Shown here: positions 9,315-18,886 of the stretch, piece by piece
Numbering within the stretch: the first letter of the stretch is position 1
How the letters are laid out: each line of letters opens with the position of its first letter
NCBI GenBank assembly: GCA_021738565.1
Contig: JAIPBT010000009.1
Location: forward strand, 45,978-109,977
Direction: 5' to 3'
Length of the DNA stretch: 64,000 nt
Source: Bacteroidales bacterium
GTDB lineage: Bacteria > Bacteroidota > Bacteroidia > Bacteroidales > GCA-2748055
Notes under the pieces: generated by a model
What the model was told of the DNA's origin: nothing
Database searches by the model: none
The model's input: the letters and a program-made list of their open reading frames with translations, nothing else
Program-made: the position numbers and the translations under genes

Positions 9315-11729
9315 ATGAGAAGACAATTTTTTCTGAGCCTATTTTTCCTGGCAATTTCAGGAGCTGTATTAAAAGGGCAAAACGGGATCATAGAAGGCAG
9401 GATTTACAATGCAAAAAACAATGAACCCGTCGAATTTGCCACGATCGCAATATTCGGGACTACCATAGGATCCATAAGCGACCTGGACGGGAATTTTCTA
9501 TTTACAGGAATGGAACCCGGTTTTGTAGAATTGAGGGTCTCTTCCGTAGGATTTGAAGAATACATTTCCGAGGCAATACAGGTAACAAATGCAGACAGGG
9601 TATACATTGAAATTCCGCTTGAAGAGGCAAATTACGAACTGGACGAGATCGTAGTCAAGGCCTCTCCGTTTCGTCGTGATAAAGAAAGTCCACTGTCGCT
9701 TCGCCGCATAAACATTGAAGAAATTGAAAAAGCCCCGGGCGGGAACAGGGATATTTCAAAGGTGATCCAGTCCTATCCCGGCGTGGCATCAACGCCTGCC
9801 CAGAGAAACGATGTGATCGTGCGCGGTGGAGGACCCAATGAAAATTCGTTTTATCTTGACGGTATTGAAATTCCCAACATCAATCATTTTGCCACACAGG
9901 GGGCATCGGGGGGACCCGTGGGGATCATTAACGCGGATTTCATCAGGGAAGTAAACCTCTATTCCGCAGCTTTCCCGTCAAACAGGGGAAATGCATTGAG
10001 TTCTATAATCGACCTCTACCAGGTTGACGGAAACAAGGAAAAGTTCAACTTCAAAGGATCGATCGGCGCCTCTGACCTGGCGCTTACAGCCGATGGACCG
10101 ATCGGGGAGAAAACAACCTATGTTGTTTCAGCAAGACGCTCCTATCTGCAGCTACTCTTTTCTGTTATTGGACTTCCGTTTCTTCCCAAGTACAATGACT
10201 ACCAGTTGAAAGTAAAATCAAGGATCAACGACAAGAACGAACTCACACTGGTCAGCATTGGATCCTACGACATCAATTCCCTCAATCTGACAGCGGACTC
10301 CACCGACCAGCAAAAATATATACTGGGAAACCTTCCGGAAAACTACCAGTGGAGCTATGCCATTGGCTTGGTTTACAAGCATTTCAGGGAAAAGGGTTAC
10401 GATACATTCGTTTTGAGCAGGAACTACCTCGACAATAAGTCAATTAAATACCTGAGCAATGATCCTGAAACCGACACCCTGCTCCTTGACTATGCATCCG
10501 ATGAGATTGAAAATAAATTCAGGTATGAAAACACCACACGTTTTGATAACGGACTGAAGCTTAACCTGGGTGTGAATTATGAATATGCAAAATACAAGAC
10601 CAGCAATTACAACCTCACTTACATCAACGGCTCACCACTTGAATTTGATTATTACTCAGACCTTTACCTGCACAAATGGGGCGTTTTCGGACAGACAAGC
10701 CGTGAATTCCTGGGAAAAAGGCTGCTGCTTTCCCTTGGTTTCCGTATGGATGCCAACAATTACAACAAACACATGAGCAACCTGCTCAACCAGTTTTCAC
10801 CAAGGATTTCTGCATCGTACATGCTTTCCACGGGCCTCTACCTGAACTTCAATACAGGCAGGTATTTTCAGCTGCCTGCTTATACCACACTGGGATACAA
10901 GGATGAAAACGGTGTTGCCGTGAACAAGGAAAACAACCTTACCTACATTCAGGCAGATCATTTTGTGACCGGTATTGAATACCTGCCCGATAACCAGTCT
11001 AAAATAAGTGTTGAAGGGTTCTATAAAATATACAACAACTACCCTTTCTCGCTGCGTGATTCCATATCGCTCGCAAGCAAAGGGGCAGATTTCGGATTGT
11101 ATGGAAATGAGCCCGTAACATCCACGGGAGAAGGAAGGTCATACGGGGCAGAGTTCCTGTACAGGAATAAGGACCTGTTCGGATTCAACCTGATCCTTTC
11201 CTATACACTGGTCCGCAGCGAAACCAAACCCCTGAAAGCATCGCTCCTGAACCGGAAATGGTTGCCGACTGCATGGGACAACAGGCACTTGCTGAACCTT
11301 ACAGGGACCAGGAAATTCAAAGGCAACTGGCAGGTGGGCTTCAAATGGAGATTTGTCGGTGGAACTCCTTACACCCCGATTGACCTGGAAGCAAGTGCAA
11401 ACAGGTTCAACTGGGATTACACGGGACGAGAAATACTCGATTTTGATCGGTACAACAGTCTGTATTTTAAGCCTTTCCACCAACTGGACCTAAGGGTGGA
11501 TAAGGAATGGTTCTTAAACAACCTTACACTAAACCTCTATTTTGATATACAAAATTTGTATAATTATGCCACGGAGGGTAATGAGTTCCTTGTTCAACAA
11601 TTTGAAAATGAAAGGGCGATCATTGAAAATCCTGAGGATCCACTTCCTATGCAAAGATACAGGATGGACAAAAAAACCACCCAAGTTGGAACCTTACTGC
11701 CCTCTTTGGGTATAATAATTAAATTCTGA
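9315..11729 (+). CDS. TonB-dependent outer-membrane receptor
   Basis: The 804-residue protein is a TonB-dependent receptor. The start was placed at the ATG at 9315 because it gives a clean signal peptide (MRRQFFLSLFFLAISGAVLKGQ); an upstream TTG would add 23 unsuitable residues. A carboxypeptidase-regulatory-like domain follows (GIIEGRIYNAKNNEPVEFATI, about 25-110), then the plug (VIQSYPGVASTPAQRNDVIVRGG and NSFYLDGIEIP) and a 22-strand-type barrel ending in aromatic LGIIIKF. No SusD partner is next to it, so it is not a classical Sus pair. The DUF2271-like lipoprotein downstream starts 7 bases later and probably shares its transcript. The ligand is unknown. Confidence 0.93.
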   Translation: MRRQFFLSLFFLAISGAVLKGQNGIIEGRIYNAKNNEPVEFATIAIFGTTIGSISDLDGNFLFTGMEPGFVELRVSSVGFEEYISEAIQVTNADRVYIEIPLEEANYELDEIVVKASPFRRDKESPLSLRRINIEEIEKAPGGNRDISKVIQSYPGVASTPAQRNDVIVRGGGPNENSFYLDGIEIPNINHFATQGASGGPVGIINADFIREVNLYSAAFPSNRGNALSSIIDLYQVDGNKEKFNFKGSIGASDLALTADGPIGEKTTYVVSARRSYLQLLFSVIGLPFLPKYNDYQLKVKSRINDKNELTLVSIGSYDINSLNLTADSTDQQKYILGNLPENYQWSYAIGLVYKHFREKGYDTFVLSRNYLDNKSIKYLSNDPETDTLLLDYASDEIENKFRYENTTRFDNGLKLNLGVNYEYAKYKTSNYNLTYINGSPLEFDYYSDLYLHKWGVFGQTSREFLGKRLLLSLGFRMDANNYNKHMSNLLNQFSPRISASYMLSTGLYLNFNTGRYFQLPAYTTLGYKDENGVAVNKENNLTYIQADHFVTGIEYLPDNQSKISVEGFYKIYNNYPFSLRDSISLASKGADFGLYGNEPVTSTGEGRSYGAEFLYRNKDLFGFNLILSYTLVRSETKPLKASLLNRKWLPTAWDNRHLLNLTGTRKFKGNWQVGFKWRFVGGTPYTPIDLEASANRFNWDYTGREILDFDRYNSLYFKPFHQLDLRVDKEWFLNNLTLNLYFDIQNLYNYATEGNEFLVQQFENERAIIENPEDPLPMQRYRMDKKTTQVGTLLPSLGIIIKF

Positions 11730-11736
11730 TAAACGA

Positions 11737-12489
11737 ATGAAATCAAACATCATACGACCAGTACTCGGCATTATCCTTCTGTTCATTGTTTCAGGTTGTA
11801 AAAGCACTGAAGTGGCTGAAGCAGAAACTCCCGAAGAGATATTTTCCAACAGTCAGGGACAAGGACCTGCACTTGAAATTGAATTCACCAGGGGGGAAGC
11901 ACACAACCACCCCTTAATGGCCATATGGATAGAAGACATGGATAATAACTATGTACAGACATTGTATGTGGCTGAATCGCTCGGCAAAGGGATCTTTCAA
12001 CATGGTGATGCCACAACAGGGAAATGGCTTCCTGCGGAAATCCGGCGCCCTGCTGCTCTGCCCGTATGGTCACACAGCAGGGGTGTGAAGGAACCTGACG
12101 GACTTTTTGTACCCATACCGGAACATGCCATACCGGATGCATATACCGGAGCCACTCCTTCCCGTTCATTTCTTCTCAGGACCAAACTCGATAAACCCGG
12201 ATTGGATCGTTTCTATCTCCTTTTTGAAATCAATCAGACATGGGATTGGAATGAATACTGGACAAACAACAAGTACCCGAATGACAACATTTACAAGACC
12301 TCCTGCCAGCCATCACTTGTGTACAGGGCAATGGTGGATCTGAACGACAATACCCGGGAAACCAAACTTGAACCCATCGGAAGGGGACACCATTCCGGAA
12401 AAGACGGGGAAATATATACAGACCACAACGAAACCATGACAACAGCTTTTAACATCACCAGGAGTATTTTGGTAAAAGAACCTGAATAA
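11737..12489 (+). CDS. DUF2271-like lipoprotein
   Basis: The 250-residue product starts with a lipoprotein signal (LGIILLFIVSGCKS, lipid cysteine at about 21). The mature part resembles the DUF2271 family: EIEFTRGEAHNHPLMAIWIEDMDNNYVQTLYVAES, GKWLPAEIRRPAALPVWSHSRG and the DAYTGATPSRSFLLRTKL block near the middle. DUF2271 proteins are periplasmic and often accompany FMN-binding or iron-uptake proteins; the function is not established. It starts 7 bases after the TonB receptor stop, so it is likely an accessory lipoprotein of that receptor. The family match is by eye and moderate. Confidence 0.7.
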   Translation: MKSNIIRPVLGIILLFIVSGCKSTEVAEAETPEEIFSNSQGQGPALEIEFTRGEAHNHPLMAIWIEDMDNNYVQTLYVAESLGKGIFQHGDATTGKWLPAEIRRPAALPVWSHSRGVKEPDGLFVPIPEHAIPDAYTGATPSRSFLLRTKLDKPGLDRFYLLFEINQTWDWNEYWTNNKYPNDNIYKTSCQPSLVYRAMVDLNDNTRETKLEPIGRGHHSGKDGEIYTDHNETMTTAFNITRSILVKEPE

Positions 12490-12618
12490 CCAATAAAAAA
12501 TGGTTCTCATCTCCTGAAATGCTTCAGGAAATGTTCGATATCGTACATGCCCGTCGCAAATTTGAACAATTATATACATGCTGAAAATATTTCATGCTTA
12601 TGTTAATCAGGTAGTTGT

Positions 12619-12626
12619 TATCTTTG
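12619..12626 (+). promoter_or_regulatory. Bacteroidota -7 promoter box before the ABC ATPase gene
   Basis: TATCTTTG is an exact match to the Bacteroidota -7 consensus TAnnTTTG and lies 49 bases before the ATG at 12675. No good TTTG element is seen at the expected -33 distance, so the call is tentative. Confidence 0.4.
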
Positions 12627-12674
12627 GCATATGGATTGTAAAAATTATAACATAAAACTGATAATACCTGTATC

Positions 12675-13358
12675 ATGATTAAAACCATAGATCTTGTTAA
12701 AGTCTTCCGTACCGATGAAGTGGAAACAACTGCACTAAACAAAGTAAATATTGAAGTCCGGGATGGTGAATTCGTAGCCGTAATGGGGCCTTCCGGATGC
12801 GGAAAATCAACCTTACTGAACATCCTCGGACTGCTCGACAACCCATCCGGTGGTTCCTACATATTTGGAGAAACAGAAGTAGCAGGGCTAAAAGAAAAAC
12901 AGCGGACAAATCTTCGCAAAGGCAACATCGGATTCGTGTTCCAGAGTTTTAACCTGATCGATGAACTTACGGTTTATGAAAACATAGAACTTCCGTTGCT
13001 TTACCTGAAAATGAACAACTCCGAGAGAAAGAAAAAGGTCGAAGAGGTAATGGAACGCATGAAGATCACGCACCGCAGAAATCATTTTCCACAGCAGTTA
13101 TCGGGCGGACAGCAACAGCGCGTTGCAATTGCCAGGGCAGTGGTCTCAAATCCGAAATTGATCCTTGCAGACGAGCCAACAGGTAACCTTGATTCGGCAA
13201 ACGGCGCAGAAGTGATGGCGCTGCTTACAGAATTGAATGAGGATGGCACAACCATTATCATGGTGACACACTCTCCCAATGATGCAGAAAAAGCGCACCG
13301 CATCATCCAGTTGTTCGATGGCCATATAGTCACAGAAAATATTCATAAAAAACTATAG
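12675..13358 (+). CDS. LolD/MacB-type ABC transporter ATP-binding protein
   Basis: This 227-residue protein is an ATPase of the LolD/MacB/FtsE type. Walker A is GPSGCGKST (about residue 39), Q-loop region is GFVFQSFNLIDELTVYEN, the signature is LSGGQQQR (about 142), Walker B is LILADEPTGNLDS and the switch His is in MVTHSPNDAEKAHRI. Such ATPases energise lipoprotein release, macrolide or peptide efflux through MacB-fold permeases. No permease or membrane-fusion gene is adjacent on either side, so its partner must be encoded elsewhere. A separate transcript from the -7 box at 12619 is likely. Confidence 0.9.
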   Translation: MIKTIDLVKVFRTDEVETTALNKVNIEVRDGEFVAVMGPSGCGKSTLLNILGLLDNPSGGSYIFGETEVAGLKEKQRTNLRKGNIGFVFQSFNLIDELTVYENIELPLLYLKMNNSERKKKVEEVMERMKITHRRNHFPQQLSGGQQQRVAIARAVVSNPKLILADEPTGNLDSANGAEVMALLTELNEDGTTIIMVTHSPNDAEKAHRIIQLFDGHIVTENIHKKL

Positions 13359-13397
13359 TAGTTTCTCATAATCCACTCATATAATAAAGGAATTACA

Positions 13398-13421
13398 TAG
13401 TGTCAGAAAGAAAACTCATAT
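13398..13421. repeat. 24-base dispersed repeat (copy 1)
   Basis: A 24-base sequence beginning TAGTGTCAGAAAG and ending AAAACTCATAT lies 40 bases after the ABC ATPase stop. The same sequence occurs inverted at 42924-42947 (exact reverse complement) and direct at 43046-43069 (one mismatch), and a degenerate inverted form at 54959-54981. It may be the end of a small mobile or palindromic element. Confidence 0.6.
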
Positions 13422-13532
13422 AAAATATAGCTTCTTTTTTTCTATGTCAGCAGATGACAAGAATATTCATGCACACTACCTCCTATTTTTACTATCTTAG
13501 TGTCTCTCAATACAGCATGAACAGATGAAACT

Positions 13533-14546
13533 ATGAGAACCAAAAAACAGATCTTCGATGATCTTGCAGCCAACGGCACAACCGGTAACGGATTCCTGTT
13601 CCGCCCCATTTTGATGCATTTTGCAGCAAGGTATCATGGCATTACCTATGGAGAGCTTGCTTCGGATCACAGAAAACTGGTCGGGGCCAACATTCATTGC
13701 ATGGAAGATTTTGAAACAGACATGGTGGGATTGATCTCAGATCCATACCGCGAAACTGCTGCTTTCGGAGCCCCCATCAGGTTCGTTCCTGAAGGCGTAC
13801 CGGTTTGCGAAAAGAAGATCATTAATAACATCGAAGATGCGAAGGATCTGAAAATTCCTGATATTAAGAAAGCGGAACGTACGCTGGACCGTTTAAAAGG
13901 GGCTGCATTTTACCAGGAAAAATTGAAAGGCACATTACCGGTAATAGGATGGGTTGAAGGTCCGCTTGCTGAAGCATGCGATCTTGCCGGTGTAACTGAA
14001 GTATTGATGAAACTGGTTATCGATCCTGATTTTGTTCGGCTTTTAATGGATAAATGCCTGCAGACCGGCATTGAATTTGCTTGTGCACAGGTGGATGCAG
14101 GATGTGACATCATCGGGATAGGCGATGCAATATGTTCCCAGATTGATCGCAGCATGTACGAGGGATTTGTCAAAGAGCGGCACCGTGAACTGATCCGCGC
14201 GATCCATGATAAAGGAGCAAAAGTGAAAATGCATATTTGTGGAGATATTACTCACCTTTTGCCTGCCATGAAAGGGCTGGGAATCGACATACTTGATATT
14301 GACTGGCAGGTAGATCCCGATACAGCTTACATTGAAATGGGACCGGGAACCATAAGGTGCGGAAACATCAACCCGGTGACAATACAGGATGTCAGCTCAG
14401 ACATCCTGGCTGAAAAAACAATACAGCTGCTCAGGAATGAAAAAGACCGCCGTTTTATTTTATCAGGTGGCTGCGAAATATCTGTTCTCACTCCACCTGA
14501 AAATCTAAAGGTATTAAGCGAAACATCTAAACAGACATTACAATGA
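13533..14546 (+). CDS. Uroporphyrinogen decarboxylase-family methyltransferase
   Basis: The 337-residue protein has the uroporphyrinogen-decarboxylase fold but belongs to the MtaA/CmuA-like methyltransferase branch. The zinc motif of these enzymes, His-X-Cys-Xn-Cys, is visible as MHICGDIT (about residue 231) and LSGGCEIS (about 312). Relatives move methyl groups between corrinoid cofactors and thiols. It overlaps the next gene by 4 bases (ATGA), which is a close paralog in fold, and both sit before deoC. No corrinoid-binding protein is encoded here. A true HemE role is unlikely because the zinc ligands are present and HemE-specific blocks are not. Confidence 0.85.
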   Translation: MRTKKQIFDDLAANGTTGNGFLFRPILMHFAARYHGITYGELASDHRKLVGANIHCMEDFETDMVGLISDPYRETAAFGAPIRFVPEGVPVCEKKIINNIEDAKDLKIPDIKKAERTLDRLKGAAFYQEKLKGTLPVIGWVEGPLAEACDLAGVTEVLMKLVIDPDFVRLLMDKCLQTGIEFACAQVDAGCDIIGIGDAICSQIDRSMYEGFVKERHRELIRAIHDKGAKVKMHICGDITHLLPAMKGLGIDILDIDWQVDPDTAYIEMGPGTIRCGNINPVTIQDVSSDILAEKTIQLLRNEKDRRFILSGGCEISVLTPPENLKVLSETSKQTLQ

Positions 14547-15793
14547 CTTCCAGGGAAAAATTATTAAATGCACTCGATCACAATGAGGGTCCCATCCCTC
14601 TGGATATAGGTTCCACTGGGGTTACAGGAATCCATGTCCGGGCCGTAAGAAATCTCAGGCTGCACTATGGTCTTGAGGATCATCCTGTAAAGGTGATCGA
14701 ACCTTACCAAATGCTGGGAGAAGTGGAAGATGACCTGGCAGAAATGCTTGGAATTGATGTAATTGGCTTCGGTGGCAAAAAAAACATGTTTGGGATCTTG
14801 AACGAAAACTGGCGTCCAATGAAAACGTTTTGGGGACAGGAGGTTCTTGTTCCCGGTGAATTCAATACAAGTCATGATAAATCAGGGAACCTTCTCATAC
14901 ATCCCGAAGGTGATCTCAGTGTTCCGCCAACAGCCAAGATGCCTAAAGGATCCTTCTTTTTTGATGCATTGAACCGTCAGCAACCATTTGACGAAACCGA
15001 CCTGGATGTTCACAACAATCTTGAGGAATTCACACTGGTAAGCCAGGAGGATCTTGAACACTTAAAAAGCGAGGCGGAGAAAGCTTCAAAAAGCAACAAG
15101 GGTGTAATTGCAACATTCGGTGGAACTGCTTTTGGAGATATTGCACTTGTTCCGGCCATGCAGCTGAAGGACCCAAAAGGTATACGTGATGTTTCAGAAT
15201 GGTACATGAGCACCATCATGAGGCAGGACTATATCCATCAAATTTTTGAAGGACAATCAGAGATCGCACTTCAAAACCTGCAGAGGATCTATGAAGTTGT
15301 TGGAGAGCAAATCCAGGCAGTCTTTATCTGCGGAACTGATTTCGGAACACAGGATTCACAATTCTGTGACGTTGATACATTTAACAGCCTGTATGCCCCG
15401 TATTATAAAAAGGTCAACAACTGGATCCATGAAAATACGGGCTGGAAAACATTCAAGCACTCCTGCGGTAGTGTGGAACCTTTTATGGATGCATTTATAG
15501 ATGCAGGGTTTGATATCATCAACCCCGTACAGATAAATGCAAAGGATATGGTGCCTGAAGCATTGAAAAAGAATTACGGGAAACACCTGGTATTCTGGGG
15601 AGGCGGTGTCGATACACAAATTGTGCTGCCTTTCGGGAAACCCGGGGAAGTAAAAGAACAGGTAAAGCATGCATGTGATGTCTTTGGAACCGGTGGGGGA
15701 TTTGTTTTCAATACCGTTCACAACATCCAGGCAAATGTGCCTGCTGAGAATATGGTTGCCATGTTTGATACATTCAGGCAATATTCTCAATAA
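14543..15793 (+). CDS. Uroporphyrinogen decarboxylase-family protein
   Basis: This second protein of the same fold has 416 residues and starts in the ATGA overlap with the gene before. It contains FKHSCGSVEPFMDAFIDAGFDIINPVQI, the His-X-Cys part of the methyltransferase zinc site, and FWGGGVDTQIVLPFG near the C-terminus. The distal cysteine seen in the first protein is replaced (GGGVD). It may therefore bind metal differently or use another substrate. The two proteins could form a heteromeric enzyme. Substrate is unknown. DeoC follows after 31 bases, so the three are probably one transcript. Confidence 0.83.
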   Translation: MTSREKLLNALDHNEGPIPLDIGSTGVTGIHVRAVRNLRLHYGLEDHPVKVIEPYQMLGEVEDDLAEMLGIDVIGFGGKKNMFGILNENWRPMKTFWGQEVLVPGEFNTSHDKSGNLLIHPEGDLSVPPTAKMPKGSFFFDALNRQQPFDETDLDVHNNLEEFTLVSQEDLEHLKSEAEKASKSNKGVIATFGGTAFGDIALVPAMQLKDPKGIRDVSEWYMSTIMRQDYIHQIFEGQSEIALQNLQRIYEVVGEQIQAVFICGTDFGTQDSQFCDVDTFNSLYAPYYKKVNNWIHENTGWKTFKHSCGSVEPFMDAFIDAGFDIINPVQINAKDMVPEALKKNYGKHLVFWGGGVDTQIVLPFGKPGEVKEQVKHACDVFGTGGGFVFNTVHNIQANVPAENMVAMFDTFRQYSQ

Positions 15794-15824
15794 GGATAAC
15801 AAACAACCAACTAACTATACTATA

Positions 15825-16535
15825 ATGGATAAAATAAAACAAATTGCCAAAATGATCGATCACTCGATCCTGCATCCCACATTTGATGATGAAAAGCTTG
15901 TTAAAGAATGTAAGGTGGCTGCTGATTATGATGTTGCATCTGTATGCGTCAAACCATATGCGGTCAAAAAAGCAAAAACATTGCTTGAAGGAACCGATGT
16001 GAAAATTGGTTGCGTGATCGGCTTTCCGCACGGCAACAGCTCCATCGATGTAAAAGTATTTGAAACAGAAGTGGCAATCCGGGACGGAGCAGAAGAAATT
16101 GACATGGTGATCAATATAGGTAAGGCACTGCAAAAAGACTGGGATTATATTGAAGAAGAACTGTCGGCAGTTGTTGCTGTTACAAAACGCAGCGGCGCCA
16201 TACTGAAGGTCATATTTGAAAATGATTACATGCCCGATGAAAGTTACATTATCAGGCTTTGCGAATTGTGCACCAATACCGGCTGTGATTATGTAAAAAC
16301 ATCATCAGGATTTGGTTTCGTTAAGCAGGAAAGTGGAGTTTACAATTACAAAGGAGCAACGATTGAACACCTCAGGCTGATGCGAAAACATGCAGGACCT
16401 GAAGTGAAAGTCAAAGCTGCCGGCGGTGTTCGTGACCTGGATTATTTTCTTAAGGTCATGGAGACCGGTACATCCAGGGTCGGAGCCACAGCTACCATCG
16501 CCATCCTTGAAGCAGCAAAGAAAAGGTTCGGATAG
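15825..16535 (+). CDS. deoC: Deoxyribose-phosphate aldolase
   Basis: DeoC cleaves 2-deoxyribose-5-phosphate to glyceraldehyde-3-phosphate and acetaldehyde. The start at 15825 gives 236 residues beginning MDKIKQIAKMIDHSILHP; upstream starts would overlap the previous gene. The Schiff-base lysine is in VKVKAAGGVRD (about residue 199), a second active-site lysine in CDYVKTSSGFG (about 165), and EIDMVINIGKAL is the usual Asp block. It ends directly before a large repeat region. Why it follows two methyltransferase-like genes is not clear; deoxyribose catabolism together with the ribokinase 4 kb downstream is possible. Confidence 0.93.
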   Translation: MDKIKQIAKMIDHSILHPTFDDEKLVKECKVAADYDVASVCVKPYAVKKAKTLLEGTDVKIGCVIGFPHGNSSIDVKVFETEVAIRDGAEEIDMVINIGKALQKDWDYIEEELSAVVAVTKRSGAILKVIFENDYMPDESYIIRLCELCTNTGCDYVKTSSGFGFVKQESGVYNYKGATIEHLRLMRKHAGPEVKVKAAGGVRDLDYFLKVMETGTSRVGATATIAILEAAKKRFG

Positions 16536-17360
16536 GCCAGTCTGATTACTGATTGCTGGTTGCTGGTTGCTGATTACTGATTGCTGGTTGCTGGTTGCTG
16601 GTTGCTGGTTTGACCTGGTTAGCCTGGCTTTTGGCCCCTGGCTATTGGCTTTAATTGTGTTGCGGTGTTGCGGTGTAGCCTTCGCCAAGGCTACGGCTAC
16701 TAAAAGATGCGGTACATCAGGTTCTATTTGACCAGGTTCGTTGATCATATACTGGCACACTGTCGAACCGACGAACTGAAATTGTTGCTTGTTACTGGTT
16801 ACTGGTTTGCTGGTTCACCTGGCTTTTGGCCTTTGGCTCCTGGCTTCTGGCTATCGGTCACCCCCAACCCTAGCCCTTCCCCCAGTGGGTGAAGGGGAGA
16901 CAAAGAGAAGGGGTGAAGGGAAAAATGTTCGTGCCACATGCTTAAATTGGTCAGGCTTTGCCGAGGAGATTTTGATTTTCTCTGGCGGTGTCATCTTCTT
17001 CCGCAACTCAGACGCTCTCTTTTTAATAGATTTGTCTGCCTCGTAGTACATGGTGAATTCATACATAAGTCCGCTTTACGCCATCGCATACAATTTTCCT
17101 GTTAATGTGCCCGGCAAAGGAAAAATCATACGAAGCATAATTTCTCTTAAGAACCCCTCCCTTCCCCCACCGGGGGAAGGGCCGGGGTTGGGGGTGGAAA
17201 AGTCAGAACCGGGGGAAGGACCACCTCACTGATTTTCACTATTACACAAAGTTCCACTATATACTACCCCATTATCCAATAGGGGTACTAACATCTTTTT
17301 TATTTCTTTTTTATTTTCCACTATATTTTTTTAGGGGTTTAAATATTTTTTTATTCTTTT
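16536..17360. repeat. Large mosaic repeat region before amtB
   Basis: No intact gene lies between deoC and amtB. The stretch starts within a few bases of the deoC stop with GATTGCTGGTTGCTGG-type tandem repeats (16545-16615). A copy of the ~45-base core repeat follows at 16709-16755 with a GTCGAACCGACGAACTG arm. CCCCCAACCC-type G/C-rich blocks lie at about 16859-16910 and 17152-17204. Between them is the truncated DUF559-like gene described separately. Bases 17112-17204 recur inverted at the right edge of the window (63906-64000). Confidence 0.75.
16851..17066 (-). pseudogene. Truncated DUF559 (endonuclease-like) gene
   Basis: A 71-codon minus-strand frame starts MYEFTMYYEADKSIKKRASELRKKMTPPEKIKI. 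The part SELRKKMTPPEKI is the usual N-terminal block of DUF559 proteins, which have a restriction-endonuclease-like fold of about 120 residues. Here the match stops after that block, and the frame runs into a G/C-rich repeat that translates as SPSPTGGRARVGGDR. The catalytic part is missing, so this looks like a 5' remnant cut by a repeat. Its upstream 65 bases recur at the right end of the window. Confidence 0.5.
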
Positions 17361-17393
17361 TTTGTTTTATACCCCCATTTTTTTATACCTTAG
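17361..17393 (+). promoter_or_regulatory. Bacteroidota-type promoter of amtB
   Basis: TTTG at 17361-17364 and TACCTTAG at 17386-17393 are separated by 21 bases. This fits the Bacteroidota sigma-ABfr consensus TTTG-N19-21-TAnnTTTG with one mismatch and lies about 40 bases before the amtB ATG in a strongly A/T-rich stretch. Confidence 0.5.
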
Positions 17394-17433
17394 CCGCATA
17401 TTTTTTAATTATTAATTTCTGAAACAAAAAAAG

Positions 17434-18765
17434 ATGAACGCTTACACCAGAAGGGTATTTTTCACCCTGATCATTTTGTTATCGGTATTTGCCATCGTTG
17501 ACGCATCGGATGGAAACGGAATTGACAGTGGGGCAACGGCATGGATGCTGACTTCCACTGCGCTGGTCCTGCTAATGATCCCGGGACTTGCCATGTTTTA
17601 CGGTGGACTGGTAAGATCAAAGAACGTATTGGGTACCATAATGCATAGTTTTGCAGCCATGGGGATCATGAGTGTCCTTTGGGTCATGGTGAGTTACAGC
17701 ATGGCTTTTGGTCCGAACGTCCTTGGAGGATGGTTTGGCTGGAACCCTGATTTTGTATTTTTGAAAGGAATTGATGAATCCATCATGGATGGTGGAGTGC
17801 CGGAATATGTTTTCTCCATGTTCCAGGGCAAATTTGCGATCATAACGCCGGCGCTTATTGCAGGGGCATTTGCCGAGAGGGTCTCCTTCAGGGCTTATGT
17901 GGTATTCATAGCATTGTGGGGTATCTTTGTATACAACCCGCTTTGTCATTGGGTTTGGGCGGAAGACGGATTCCTTTTCAACATGGGAGCTGCGGGTGCC
18001 ATCGATTTTGCAGGAGGAACGGTCGTTCACATATCCGCCGGGATCAGCGGACTTGTTGTGGCCCTGTACATTGGTGCCAGGCGGGGGTTCCCCTACACAG
18101 CTGTAAGGCCCAATAATTTGGTAATCACTATGCTCGGAGCCGGGTTGCTTTGGGTTGGCTGGTTCGGATTCAATGCAGGAAGCAGCATATCATCGGGCTT
18201 ATCCACAGCACAGGCACTAACCGCGACCCAGGCTGCTGCAGCTTCCGGTGCACTGGCATGGATGATCATTGAAGGACTGCACCGTGGAAAAGCAACCGCA
18301 CTGGGATTTGCATCGGGAATACTGGCTGGCCTCGTTGCCATCACCCCTGCCGCAGGGGTAGTCCAACCGGCTGGCGCACTGGCAATAGGTGTAATCGCAT
18401 CGCTGATCTGTTACATTGCCATCTTTTCCAAGAACAAGCTTGGGTACGACGACAGCCTTGATGCTTTTGGCATCCATGGCGTTGGCGGAATAGTAGGCGC
18501 ACTGTCACTTACTTTCTTTATCAGGCCTTCATGGATGGCAGATGCTGCAGAAGCTGCAGGCGGAAGCTGGACCATCTGGCAGCAATTCGGTGTTCAGGCA
18601 ACCGCTGTCGGCATTGCCATAGCATATGCAGGATTGCTTTCACTTGTACTTATCTTTATAGTAGACAAGGTCTTTAAATTCCGTTCAACGGATAAAGAGG
18701 AGATGGCCGGACTTGACAGATCGTATCATGGTGAACGCGGCTACGGGCTGATCAATCCGAATTAA
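17434..18765 (+). CDS. amtB: Ammonium transporter AmtB
   Basis: AmtB conducts ammonia/ammonium across the inner membrane. The 443-residue protein begins with a signal peptide-like helix (FFTLIILLSVFAIVDASDG) and has about eleven further membrane helices. The family motif LVLLMIPGLAMFYGGLVRSKNVL, the pore histidines in GTVVHISAGISGL (about residue 192) and DAFGIHGVGGIVGAL (about 348) are present. A P-II gene follows 121 bases downstream in the same direction, the usual amtB-glnK partnership in reversed order, so gating by P-II is expected. Confidence 0.96.
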   Translation: MNAYTRRVFFTLIILLSVFAIVDASDGNGIDSGATAWMLTSTALVLLMIPGLAMFYGGLVRSKNVLGTIMHSFAAMGIMSVLWVMVSYSMAFGPNVLGGWFGWNPDFVFLKGIDESIMDGGVPEYVFSMFQGKFAIITPALIAGAFAERVSFRAYVVFIALWGIFVYNPLCHWVWAEDGFLFNMGAAGAIDFAGGTVVHISAGISGLVVALYIGARRGFPYTAVRPNNLVITMLGAGLLWVGWFGFNAGSSISSGLSTAQALTATQAAAASGALAWMIIEGLHRGKATALGFASGILAGLVAITPAAGVVQPAGALAIGVIASLICYIAIFSKNKLGYDDSLDAFGIHGVGGIVGALSLTFFIRPSWMADAAEAAGGSWTIWQQFGVQATAVGIAIAYAGLLSLVLIFIVDKVFKFRSTDKEEMAGLDRSYHGERGYGLINPN

Positions 18766-18886
18766 TTTATAAACAGCAGAAAATCAACATCTATGAAAAG
18801 TCATTCAATATATTCTATATCAAGGCTTTAATCTAAAGGAAAATGGCACAAAAAATACAACTACTGAAAAATATAAATAGAGAGAT

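Noticed and set aside
13533..15793. hemE (heme biosynthesis) duplicated
   Set aside because: The zinc motif MHICG...GGC of the MtaA-type methyltransferases is present in the first protein and no other heme gene is near.
16545..16615. CRISPR-like array from the regular GATTGCTGGTTGCTGG units
   Set aside because: The units are 7-14 bases without unique spacers, so this is a simple tandem repeat, and no cas genes are near.
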